Positions 17,910-26,259 of a DNA stretch of 64,000 bases are shown here, one piece after another. Numbering within the stretch: position 1 is the first letter of the stretch; each line of letters begins with the position of its first letter. Origin of the DNA: Labilibaculum sp. (GTDB taxonomy: Bacteria; Bacteroidota; Bacteroidia; Bacteroidales; Marinifilaceae). The notes beneath the pieces are model-generated. The model did no database searches, was not told where the DNA came from, and saw only the letters and a list, made by a program, of their open reading frames with translations. A program made the position numbers and the translations under genes. The stretch is taken from contig NZ_OY761461.1 in assembly GCF_963664555.1 (NCBI RefSeq), positions 2,852,001-2,916,000 of the forward strand, given 5' to 3'.

Positions 17910-18615
17910 AACCCAATTTAAACAATTACGACTGCATGGAATGAATCGAACCTGGATGGCTCTGCAGGAAACCAGAAGGCACCACGAACTCTCCCTGAGT
18001 GAAGGACTTGAAATACTACTTCAGGCCGAACAGCAGGAAAGAGAGCAAAAGCGCTTCGAGCGACTGGAAAAGAATGCCCGTTTTCGTTATCAGGCATCTA
18101 TCGAAGAACTTAAGATGGAGGCTGCCAGAGGAGTAGATAAAACTCTGATTACAAGCTTGGCGACAGGCGATTACCTGTCGCGTGGTGAATCCGTACTAAT
18201 CACAGGATCGACTGGTTGCGGAAAAAGCTTTTTAGCTTCGGCACTTGGTCATCAGGCGTGTGTGCAGGGCTTTAAAGTTGCCTACTACAACACGCAAAAG
18301 CTGTTGCAGAAAACCAAAGTAGCCCGCATCGAAGGAACCATTTACAAGTTCTTTGAAAAGGTGGCCAAAATGGATCTGCTAATACTCGATGATTTTGGGC
18401 TCTCTCATTTGGAACAACAGCAACAGTTGGATCTGATGGAGATGATCGAAGACAGGCATGGAAAAGCCTCCACTATTATCGCCAGTCAATTGCCCGTGGC
18501 CAGCTGGTTCGACATCATTGGAGAGGAAACCATAGCCGATGCAATTCTGGACCGTCTGGTACACACCTCATACCGAATCGAATTAAAAGGAGAAAGTTTA
18601 AGAAAAAAACGGTAA
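17896..18615 (+). CDS. istB: IS21-family helper ATPase IstB
   Basis: A 239-residue DnaC/DnaA-like AAA+ ATPase that selects target DNA and stimulates IstA. Walker A is GSTGCGKS (104-111) and Walker B is LLILDDFG (about 160-167). The end has the sensor/arginine region LDRLVHTSYRIELKGESLRK. Full length for the family. The start overlaps istA by 14 nt, suggesting coupled translation. Confidence 0.95.
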   Translation: MMQIETQFKQLRLHGMNRTWMALQETRRHHELSLSEGLEILLQAEQQEREQKRFERLEKNARFRYQASIEELKMEAARGVDKTLITSLATGDYLSRGESVLITGSTGCGKSFLASALGHQACVQGFKVAYYNTQKLLQKTKVARIEGTIYKFFEKVAKMDLLILDDFGLSHLEQQQQLDLMEMIEDRHGKASTIIASQLPVASWFDIIGEETIADAILDRLVHTSYRIELKGESLRKKR

Positions 18616-18701
18616 TATTGTCAGACCATCAAGTTCATTGAACCTCAATTCTGTGAGGGGTCAGTATCACCCGGACAAGGGGTCAGCATCACCGGAATAT
18701 G

Positions 18702-18708
18702 CAATTAT
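18702..18708 (+). repeat. Right target-site duplication of IS21-like element
   Basis: CAATTAT, identical to 16102-16108. Confidence 0.9.
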
Positions 18709-19523
18709 GTGATTGATGGAAAAATAGCTCCTTTAGCAACAGGAGAAAAGTCATTGGCAATAGAGCATTTAGCGCATGCAACAAGTAAAGATCTGGTAAT
18801 TTACGATCGTGGATATCCTTCTTTTGACTTGATTTATGAGCATTTACAAGTAAAGATAGATTGTTTAATCCGGGTGAAAGTTAGTTTTAGTGGCGCTACC
18901 AAAGATTTCCTTGAAAGTGGTAAATATTCTAAGGTAATTGACATGAAACCAGGCAAGAATGTGTCGCTGAAAAATAAGAATTATTCAAAAATGACTCCAT
19001 AAAAGTTAGACTAATTAGGGTAGATCTCCCTGATGGAACAACAGAAATACTAATAACTACTTTATTGAGCAGTAAAACCTACCCTACAGGAATCTTTAAG
19101 GATTTATACTTAAAGCGTTGGGGAGTTGAAATCTACTACGATGAATTGAAAAACAAAATAAAAGTGGAACTCTTTTCGGGTTATTCGGATCAATGTATCC
19201 AACAGGATTTTTATGCAGCATTATTTATTTCAAATACTCAAACTCTTATGGTAGCTGAATTAAATGAAGAACTGCAAGAAAACCAGACGACTCAGTATAA
19301 ATATAAAGTAAATACCAATTTATCTTATGGATTTTTGAAAGATCGTATTGTAGAGTTACTACTTTCAAATAAGGATATTGATCTAGTTTTTTCTGAGTTG
19401 AAAGATATTTTTCGAAATCATTTGATTCCAATAAGACCGAATAGAAAGTTTGAAAGACACAAAGATAAATACAGAAATAGAGCAGTTCCCAAGGTGACTA
19501 AAAATCAAAGAAATGCATTGTGA
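18709..19523 (+). pseudogene. IS4-like transposase, C-terminal fragment with frameshift
   Basis: Continues the fragment before the IS21-like insertion. Frame one (18709-19002) has the second catalytic Asp in LVIYDRGYPSFD. It is lost after NYSKM because an A run at about 18987-18991 seems one A short. Reading the next frame from there gives NDSIKVRLIRVDLPDGTTEI and joins the final part, with the third acidic residue in RWGVEIYYDELKNKIKVE. The break is independent of the IS21-like insertion. Confidence 0.88.
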
Positions 19524-19547
19524 AAAAGGCTTAACTTAATGACATTG

Positions 19548-19557
19548 CCCGCACGAT
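19548..19557 (+). repeat. Right target-site duplication of IS4-like element
   Basis: CCCGCACGAT, identical to 15510-15519. In the uninterrupted site the sequence would form a hairpin (CGCACGAT-TGT-ATCGTGTG), so the element seems to have landed in an intergenic palindrome. Confidence 0.9.
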
Positions 19558-19819
19558 TGTATCGTGTGGTTTGTATAAAGGTTAGTATTTACTGTTTAGG
19601 TCAGCGTACTAGAATGGATTTAGAGTGAATAAGGAATTTTGAATGAAGTGATTGTGGTGATGTTGTAAGCACAGAGTAAAATCGTGCGGCAACAAAGGAA
19701 AAGCCTCTTGTCCGGCAAGAATAGCTTGAGGGGAATAAATAAAAATAATATGATCGCTGCCAATATCGTTAATTACGATACATATGGTAAGTGAATAATA
19801 TTTTTAAAATACAAAACAA

Positions 19820-21031
19820 ATGAAATCAATATTATTGGGATTTATTCTTAGTCTTACCACATTACAACTATTGGGTCAAACAGAATATACAGAGGTTCTG
19901 GATGTTAACAGCAAAGCGAAAACATCCGAAGAATATTTTATTCAGGGAGATCAAAACAAAATAAAAGATGGAAGATATCTCTTCAAATACAAAGGCAAAG
20001 TTCAAATAAGAGGCCAATATCATAATAACAATAAAATTGGCAAATGGATCTACACACCAAGTCCAAAACTAATCATTACAGGCAATTATAAAAACAATAA
20101 GAAAGATGGAGAGTGGATCTATTCTCAAAATAAAACAATAATATCAGTTCTTAAATATTTCAATGGTTTGTTGGATGGAAAACAAATTGGATACTATGAA
20201 GATGGGACAATCGCTTCCGAATTGAACTACCACATGGGAAAAAAGAATGGTGTTGAAATGTGCTATTTTCAAAATGGAGAACTGAAAGAAATAATTCATT
20301 ATGAGGATGGACTGATTCATGGAGAGAATGTTAGGTATTCTGAGGAAGGCGAAATTATTTCTAAGCTGAACTATTATAAAGACACTCCTATTTCTTTGGA
20401 CATGGAAAGTGATGCTTCTAATTATTCAGGTCAATTAAAAGATGGAAACGGCGTTTTAAGATCGATTAAATCCAACACAGATAAAAAACAAATTCTTCTT
20501 GTTCGTAATGTTAAAGACTCACTTTTACACGGTCAGTTTATTGGATATAATTACAGCGGGACTAGAATTTTTGAAGGGCAGTATCAGAATGGGAATATGA
20601 TTGGGAAATGGAATTTTTATAATTCAGCCGGAGTATTAGATCATTCAAAACAATATGAATTAAGTCAAAAATTAAAAATAGATTCTACAGAAGATTTAAC
20701 ATTGAACCATAACGAAAGATTTCTAATTATAGAGGATATGCCAAAATTTGAAGGCAATGATCAAAAACTTTTTCAAAATTTTATTTCCAGAGTCGTAAGA
20801 TATCCTGATCCTTGCATTAGCAATGGAATAAAAGGTAAAGTATATGTAAGCTTCATTATTAATACCGAAGGTGAAATCGCAGATGTTAAAATAGATCAAT
20901 CAGTTCATCCCCTGCTGGATCAAGAATCGTTAAACGTGATTAAATCATCTCCCCTTTGGGCTCCTGGATTTAGATCAAAAATTCCTGTAACAACAAGTTT
21001 TACAGTTCCAATTAATTTTGATTTCATGTAA
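19820..21031 (+). CDS. Exported MORN-repeat protein with TonB C-terminal domain
   Basis: 403 residues. A signal peptide (KSILLGFILSLTTLQLLGQ) is followed by a run of MORN_2/YwqK-like repeats (about 45-190 and 240-275), recognisable as KIGKWIYTPSPKLIITGNYK, KDGEWIYSQNKTI and GKQIGYYEDGTIASELNY. The last 85 residues match a TonB C-terminal domain: YPDPCISNGIKGKVYVSFII and ADVKIDQSVHPLLDQESLNV. Such periplasmic proteins are common in Bacteroidota; the binding partner is unknown. It stands alone downstream of the transposon. Confidence 0.88.
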   Translation: MKSILLGFILSLTTLQLLGQTEYTEVLDVNSKAKTSEEYFIQGDQNKIKDGRYLFKYKGKVQIRGQYHNNNKIGKWIYTPSPKLIITGNYKNNKKDGEWIYSQNKTIISVLKYFNGLLDGKQIGYYEDGTIASELNYHMGKKNGVEMCYFQNGELKEIIHYEDGLIHGENVRYSEEGEIISKLNYYKDTPISLDMESDASNYSGQLKDGNGVLRSIKSNTDKKQILLVRNVKDSLLHGQFIGYNYSGTRIFEGQYQNGNMIGKWNFYNSAGVLDHSKQYELSQKLKIDSTEDLTLNHNERFLIIEDMPKFEGNDQKLFQNFISRVVRYPDPCISNGIKGKVYVSFIINTEGEIADVKIDQSVHPLLDQESLNVIKSSPLWAPGFRSKIPVTTSFTVPINFDFM

Positions 21032-21122
21032 TTGTGATTAGTGATGTAATGGCTAATAAAATTAAACCGTAATACCGGTAAGAATTCTAATAAAATACAA
21101 AACAATAAGCACACACAGATTA

Positions 21123-21305
21123 ATGATGGTTGCAACAGAAAATACACTAAAGAGTTTAAAAAGAATCAATTGGTTTTTTATTGGTTTAGGAATGCTTGAG
21201 ATTTTTTTACTCGTATTTCTGACCCACAACTTCCTGTTCCTGCTTTATGGGCTGATCACCTTAATGCCGGCCTACATCGCTCTTAGCCCAAAACACATAA
21301 AGTAG
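21123..21305 (+). CDS. Small two-helix membrane protein, hypothetical
   Basis: 60 residues with two hydrophobic segments (WFFIGLGMLEIFLLVFL and FLFLLYGLITLMPAYIAL) and charged ends. The start is ATG 21123 or 21126. It is not recognised. Length and hydrophobic pattern favour a real small membrane protein, but no ribosome binding site or conserved neighbour confirms it. Confidence 0.4.
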   Translation: MMVATENTLKSLKRINWFFIGLGMLEIFLLVFLTHNFLFLLYGLITLMPAYIALSPKHIK

Positions 21306-21362
21306 AACTATTTTGTAGGCATTTGGACCTTAATTCAGTTCAATCCTTTAACGGGTTTGGCT

Positions 21363-21554
21363 ATGATCGGCTTTATTCTCGGTGACTTTTTTAAACCGGG
21401 AGCTGACCGAGCCGGAGACCTATTCGATACAATTCTTGCAATTGTATGCATCCTTATTTTTGCTGCAATTGTTATCGCCTCATTTATTCTAGGAATATTA
21501 ATTATAAGAAAGACTTCTAAATACAACAAACAGATTAAAGCTTTTGCCTACTAA
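21363..21554 (+). CDS. Small membrane protein, hypothetical
   Basis: 63 residues from ATG 21363. An N-terminal segment with GDFFKPGADRAGDLFD precedes one strong hydrophobic helix (TILAIVCILIFAAIVIASFILGILII) and a basic tail. No family is recognised. It follows the other small membrane gene by 57 bp and may belong with it. Confidence 0.4.
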   Translation: MIGFILGDFFKPGADRAGDLFDTILAIVCILIFAAIVIASFILGILIIRKTSKYNKQIKAFAY

Positions 21555-21667
21555 AAAAACAAATAATAAACATATGCAGGCCAGAATTGAAAACATACAG
21601 GAGAAAAAATTCGACGTGAATTGCAAGCCTAACTATTTATTTGAATGGTACAATTAGAGAAGATTAC

Positions 21668-22215
21668 AGGGCTAACGCCCCTATTGGATTGGTGCGACTA
21701 TCGGCTACGAAGATATTAGGGCTACGCCCCTGTTTTATCTCTGACATGCAAATCATACGAAGATATTGGAGCTAAGGCTCCTAAAAAAAATGATGCGGAA
21801 ACTGTCTGTTGCGAAGATATCAGGGCTGCGCCCCTGTTTTTATCTCTGGCATGAAAATCCTGCGTAGATGTTGGAGCTAAGGCTCCTAAAAAAAATGGTG
21901 CGGAAACTGTCTGTTGCGAAGATATCAGGGCTACGCCCCTGTTTTTATCTCCGACATGCAAATTCTACGAAGATGCTGGAGCTAAGGCTCCTAAAAAATG
22001 GGTGCGGAAACTATCTATTACGATGACATCAGAGCTACACCCCTGTTTTTATCTCTCACATACAAATACTACGAAGATGCTGGAGCTAAGGCTCCTAAAA
22101 AAATGGGCGCGGAAACTATCTATTACGATGACATCAGGGCTACGCCCCTGTTTTTATCTCCGACATGCAAATACTACGAAGATATTGGAGCTAAGGCTCC
22201 TAAAAAAAGGAGCGT
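21668..22215. repeat. Tandem repeat array, period 104-105 bp
   Basis: A partial first unit is followed by five copies whose AGGGCTACGCCCCTG element starts at 21718, 21822, 21927, 22031 and 22136. Each unit also has GGAGCTAAGGCTCC followed by a run of A. Both are short hairpins, one with a following T run (CTGTTTTTATCTC) and one with a following A run, so each unit looks like two facing terminator-like stems. Some reading frames pass through several units because 105 is divisible by 3, but unit length changes break them. Confidence 0.9.
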
Positions 22216-22682
22216 TGCAGCAATGGATGCTGAGCTTTTCTGCTCTTATCAATTAATGCTTTGTATTTTTTATCTATTGCAGTTTGGCTTTAGCCAACTG
22301 TAACTAAAATATACCCATTGTTTTGCTTTAGCATCATTTCACTCCTTCTGCAATTGCTATTTTCTGTTGGCAGTTGCCTGAAAACAAGCACCATGGAGAT
22401 TTTCTTACAGGAACATGCACTAATGATTCCCTGATTTAAAATGATAAATCATTCATGTATCTTTGATGTGCTGACTTATAATATTGCCTTAATGATATCT
22501 CTCTACTCTGTTGTAACTGCATTGAATTCCTTCCCGAAACAATAAATTTTTGCTCTTTTATTTTCCACATACATCCTGATTTTACTGTCTTACATCGAAA
22601 AAATTAAGCCAATATGCTCCCATCATTTTATATTTGTTTCTTTAGCATCAAATATCTATTCAACTAACATTAATAAAGCATA
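22216..22682. other. Gene-free stretch before the M3 peptidase gene
   Basis: AT-rich sequence without a convincing gene, repeat or hairpin. It presumably holds the promoter of the peptidase gene at 22683. Confidence 0.5.
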
Positions 22683-24587
22683 ATGAAAATGAATTTTAAA
22701 CAAGTAGGGAAAGGATTCCTTATAGCCGCTTTTGCCACTGCACTGTGTTTGCAGGCCAACGCACAGGTGAATTACAAAAGCAGAGAAGAAATACCGGAAA
22801 AGTACAAATGGAATTTCTCTGATATCTATGAAAACTGGGAGGCCTGGGAAGCTGATTTTAAGGCAATTTCGGTTGACATGGAGGAAATTCTATCCTGCAA
22901 AGGAACGCTTGGCGAAAGTTCTGAGAACCTGCTAAAGTTAATGACTGCGCAAGAGAACCTGATGAAAAAAGCTTACAAAGTTTATCAGTTTGTTTCGTTC
23001 CAAAGCACTGTTGATACACGAAATATGGAATTGCAGGCAAAACTGCAGAAAGTGGGACTTTTGTTTGCCGGTTTCGGACCGGTAACTGCATGGATTTCGC
23101 CGGAAATGATTGCAATTCCGGAAGCCACCATGAAACAATGGCTTGCTGAAAACAAAGGTTTAAAAGTTTACGAATTCGAATTAATGGATATGTACCGTTT
23201 GCAAAAGCATGTTCTGAATGAGGAATTGGGAAAAATGGTCTCCTATTACTCTCAGGTATCGGGAACTGCCGGATCGGTATTTTCAGCTTTATCAACCACC
23301 GATATCGAGTTTCAGGAAGTGGAACTGTCGGATGGTTCGAAAGTGACGGTAACACCGGGAATGTACTCTCAAATTACTACCAACAACAAAAATCAGGCAG
23401 ACCGTAGAAAGGCTTACGAAGCCCTTTACGATGTTTACTACAAGAATAAAAACACTTATGCGGCCATCTACAACGGAATCATTCAATCGGAATGGGCAAA
23501 TGCCCGGGCCCGAAATTACGAATCGTGTCTGGATGCTTCCCTGGAAGGCAACAACATTCCGAAAGATGTGTATTTGAACCTGATTAAAACGGTAAAAGAA
23601 AATACGGCACCTGTTCAGAAATATTACAAACTTCGTAAAAAAGTATTGGGTCTGGAAAAATACTATGGTTTCGATGGTTCAATCAGCTTGGTTGATTTCG
23701 ACAAGAAATACCCCTACGATGAAGCCGTTAAAATTGTAACTGAGTCAGTTTTGCCTTTGGGAAAAGAATATCAGGAAAAATTAAAAACAGCAACTGCCAG
23801 CGGCTGGCTGGATGTTTATGAGAATCCCGGCAAACGTTCCGGAGCATTTTCGTCAGGTGTTTACGGCGTGCATCCATACATGCTGTTGAATTACGACGAA
23901 ACACTTGAGTATGTTTTCACCCTGGCTCATGAGTTGGGTCATACCATGCACACTACCCTGTCGAACGAAACACAGCCGTTCACCACTTCGAATTATACAA
24001 TATTTGTGGCTGAAGTTGCATCTACTTTTAACGAACGCCTCTTACTGGATCATATGATGGAAACAACCAAGGATCCAAAGGAGCGCATTGCTCTGCTGAC
24101 TCAGTCTATTGAAGGAATTATAGGTACCTTTTTTGCACAAACCATGTTTGCTGATTACGAATATCAGGTTCATACAATGGTTGAACAGGGACAGCCTGTT
24201 AACGCTGAAATCCTAACAAATACCTGGGGCGAAATTGCGGACCAGTATTATGGGGACGTTTCGGAGAAAACACAGTATTCAAACTATCCATGGACAAGAA
24301 TTCCTCACTTTTACAACTCTCCTTACTACGTTTACCAATATGCGACTTGTTTTGCATCGTCGGCTAAATTGTACAAAGATGTTACCGAGGGAAGCAAAAC
24401 TGAAAAACAGGAAGCCTTGAAAAGATACACTACCCTTCTGCAATCGGGAGGTAATGATTTTCCAATGGAGCAATTGAAAAAAGCAGGTGTTGATTTATCG
24501 CAGCCGGAAGCTATGCTGGCCGTAATCAATCAATTGGATAAACTGGTTGATCAATTGGCAATCGAAATTGAAAAGATGAAGAATTAA
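22683..24587 (+). CDS. pepF: Exported oligoendopeptidase F-type M3 metallopeptidase
   Basis: 634 residues. An N-terminal signal peptide (GFLIAAFATALCLQANAQ) indicates export, unlike the cytosolic PepF of Firmicutes. The catalytic zinc motif HELGH is at 416-420 within LAHELGHTMHT, and the third ligand is likely the Glu in FVAEVASTFNE about 25 residues later. The N-terminal helical domain and the C-terminal YVYQYATCFASSAKLY segment are typical of the family. It probably cleaves oligopeptides in the periplasm. It is monocistronic with a good terminator. Confidence 0.95.
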   Translation: MKMNFKQVGKGFLIAAFATALCLQANAQVNYKSREEIPEKYKWNFSDIYENWEAWEADFKAISVDMEEILSCKGTLGESSENLLKLMTAQENLMKKAYKVYQFVSFQSTVDTRNMELQAKLQKVGLLFAGFGPVTAWISPEMIAIPEATMKQWLAENKGLKVYEFELMDMYRLQKHVLNEELGKMVSYYSQVSGTAGSVFSALSTTDIEFQEVELSDGSKVTVTPGMYSQITTNNKNQADRRKAYEALYDVYYKNKNTYAAIYNGIIQSEWANARARNYESCLDASLEGNNIPKDVYLNLIKTVKENTAPVQKYYKLRKKVLGLEKYYGFDGSISLVDFDKKYPYDEAVKIVTESVLPLGKEYQEKLKTATASGWLDVYENPGKRSGAFSSGVYGVHPYMLLNYDETLEYVFTLAHELGHTMHTTLSNETQPFTTSNYTIFVAEVASTFNERLLLDHMMETTKDPKERIALLTQSIEGIIGTFFAQTMFADYEYQVHTMVEQGQPVNAEILTNTWGEIADQYYGDVSEKTQYSNYPWTRIPHFYNSPYYVYQYATCFASSAKLYKDVTEGSKTEKQEALKRYTTLLQSGGNDFPMEQLKKAGVDLSQPEAMLAVINQLDKLVDQLAIEIEKMKN

Positions 24588-24609
24588 ATCTATTCCGAAA
24601 TATATAAAC

Positions 24610-24645
24610 AAAGGCAGTTCCGCGCGGAGCTGCCTTTGTTTTTTG
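24610..24645 (+). terminator. Terminator of the M3 peptidase gene
   Basis: AAAGGCAG and CTGCCTTT form a stem around a GC-rich loop and are followed by GTTTTTTG. Confidence 0.85.
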
Positions 24646-24687
24646 ATGGGAATGCTTGTTTATGCCAGGATGTTTTCTTCCAATATT

Positions 24688-25116
24688 TTATACAATTTCC
24701 CATTCCTCAATACCACCTTCAATTAGCTTGAAAAGCGGATGGATTTCAACACTGGTTTCTTCCAGCAATTTAAAATATCTTTCTTTATCCCGCTGTTCCA
24801 GTTTCTTTAACAGATGTTTTATTTCAAATTCTATTTGTCCGCCTGTTACCGTCAAACTTGCCGGCTCCTCATACAAATCGAACTTCTCTTTGTTAAAATG
24901 ATAACCCCGGCTGCACGATTCTTCGTACACAGCTTCCAAATACTGATTGATGCCATGAAGTGAATTGCCGGAATTTTTAAATCGTGTTAATTGCGGATGG
25001 TTTTTATAGCCTTTTGTTTTGCCCTCCAAAACATTTTTAGCCAGCAGTGTTTCTCTCCAGAGCGCAAGCAATCCTTTCGTATCCAAATATTTTGGGTGTA
25101 TTGACCAGATTCTCAT
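24688..25116 (-). CDS. Pyrimidine dimer DNA glycosylase/endonuclease V-like protein
   Basis: 142 residues starting MRIWSIHPKYLDTKGLLALW and continuing ETLLAKNVLEGKTKGYKNHP, the signature of the Pyr_excise family related to T4 endonuclease V. These enzymes cut UV-induced pyrimidine dimers and the resulting abasic site. The N-terminal residues that act as nucleophile in T4 DenV (a Thr after Met removal) are not conserved in the same way here, so the chemistry is inferred from the family. It lies 23 bp downstream of the CDF transporter gene in the same direction. Confidence 0.85.
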   Translation of the reverse strand: MRIWSIHPKYLDTKGLLALWRETLLAKNVLEGKTKGYKNHPQLTRFKNSGNSLHGINQYLEAVYEESCSRGYHFNKEKFDLYEEPASLTVTGGQIEFEIKHLLKKLEQRDKERYFKLLEETSVEIHPLFKLIEGGIEEWEIV

Positions 25117-25139
25117 AATAGGAATGTTATTTGTTAAAA

Positions 25140-26123
25140 TTAGGAAACTTCCTGTTTAATTGTATTTTCTACAGTCCAGACGGTTTCATTTTCAAAAGAA
25201 TAAGCGCGGAATTTACAATCGGAAATGGAGCAATGCCTGCACAATTCTCTGGTACAGGCATCGGTATGAATAGTGAAATCAATTGGATAAGGATAATGCT
25301 CTGAAATCTTCTGCATTACAAAATCCCCTTCTTTATGAGCATCCGCAATATTCATGTACCAAGGCAGCGTCAGGTCACAATCAATATGATACCTGTCACC
25401 ATATTTTAGCAATTTCAGATTGCTTACATCAATCCAGTTTTCATTCCTGTTTTCCCACAGAATTTTACTGATATCTTTCAACAAGTTAAAATCAGCCTCA
25501 TCCATTAAATTCGATGTGGTCTCTTTTAAAATTTTATACCCGGTATAAATAATGATCGATCCAAACAGCATGGCAATGGCACTATCCAGCCATGCTTTTT
25601 GGGTCAGCAATAACAAAACCAAACCAACAACCAATCCTATGGTAGAATAAGTATCCGACTGCAAGTGCTTTCCGCCGGCAACCAAAGCAATTGACTGATG
25701 CTTTTCTCCGGTTTTAATGCTAAAATATCCCAATATGTAATTTAGTAAACCAGCCAGAGCGACAATCAAAATTCCAACATCCAACTGTTCTATTTCACGC
25801 GGATAGAATAAACGTTTAACCGCCTCAAAAATAATGACCAGACCAGCCAGCACAATCAATATCCCTTCAATTGAAGCCGATATTGATTCAATTTTACCAT
25901 GACCAAACGGATGATCGATATCGCGTGGTTTTAGAGCAACACTTATGCTGTAAAGACTGATAAAACCAGTCATTACATTTACAGTACTTTCCAGGGCATC
26001 CGTTAAAATCCCAACAGAATTGGTTAGGAAATAGGCTCCCGTTTTTGCAGCAAAAATCAGCACCGAAAAAAGTACAATTCTCCGCTGAACAATTAATTTT
26101 ATTATCTTATCATTTTCACGCAT
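25140..26123 (-). CDS. Cation diffusion facilitator (CDF) metal exporter
   Basis: 327 residues with six membrane segments and a cytosolic C-terminal domain. Metal-site features are seen in TM2 (LTDALESTVNVM), the loop DIDHPFGHGKIESISAS and TM5 (AGGKHLQSDTYSTIG). The C-terminal ferredoxin-like domain ends in a Cys/His-rich tail (CTRELCRHCSISDCKF), which could bind an additional metal. The substrate is likely Zn, Fe or Mn but cannot be decided here. Confidence 0.93.
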   Translation of the reverse strand: MRENDKIIKLIVQRRIVLFSVLIFAAKTGAYFLTNSVGILTDALESTVNVMTGFISLYSISVALKPRDIDHPFGHGKIESISASIEGILIVLAGLVIIFEAVKRLFYPREIEQLDVGILIVALAGLLNYILGYFSIKTGEKHQSIALVAGGKHLQSDTYSTIGLVVGLVLLLLTQKAWLDSAIAMLFGSIIIYTGYKILKETTSNLMDEADFNLLKDISKILWENRNENWIDVSNLKLLKYGDRYHIDCDLTLPWYMNIADAHKEGDFVMQKISEHYPYPIDFTIHTDACTRELCRHCSISDCKFRAYSFENETVWTVENTIKQEVS

Positions 26124-26259
26124 ATCTAAATTTATTGAAAATATCGCAATAAATCCAAACGCAATGAAGCATGAATTGTTAAGAATCAGCTATGGTTCAA
26201 TTGACCGCTTTTGACTTTATGCAGGCTGCAGGCATTTTTTCGCTGAAAAACAGCATCGT

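Larger units (their letters stand above)
16109..18701 (+). mobile_element. IS21-like insertion sequence (istA-istB)
   Basis: About 2.59 kb inserted in the IS4-like transposase gene. The ends are related inverted repeats: left GGATATTCCGGATCATGTTG, right complementary to CATATTCCGGTGATGCTG, each continuing into GACCCC. Extra internal copies of the end motif (CCGGATCATGTTGACCCC at about 16242, GAGGGGTCAGTATCACCCGG at about 18655) match the multiple transposase-binding sites known in IS21. The element carries intact istA and istB and may be active. Confidence 0.93.
15520..19547 (+). mobile_element. IS4-like insertion sequence carrying a nested IS21-like element
   Basis: Perfect 18-bp terminal inverted repeats (CAATGTCATTAAGTTAAG at 15520-15537, complement at 19530-19547) bound the element, with a 10-bp target duplication outside. 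Removing the inner IS21-like element and its duplication leaves about 1.43 kb with one transposase frame, normal for IS4. The transposase is broken by the inner insertion and by two frameshifts, so this copy is dead in cis. Confidence 0.93.

Noticed and set aside
21722..22303. Frames through the tandem array coding 35-residue repeats
   Set aside because: Several frames and both strands stay open because the period is near 105 bp, but unit lengths alternate between 104 and 105 and the hairpins explain the conservation better.
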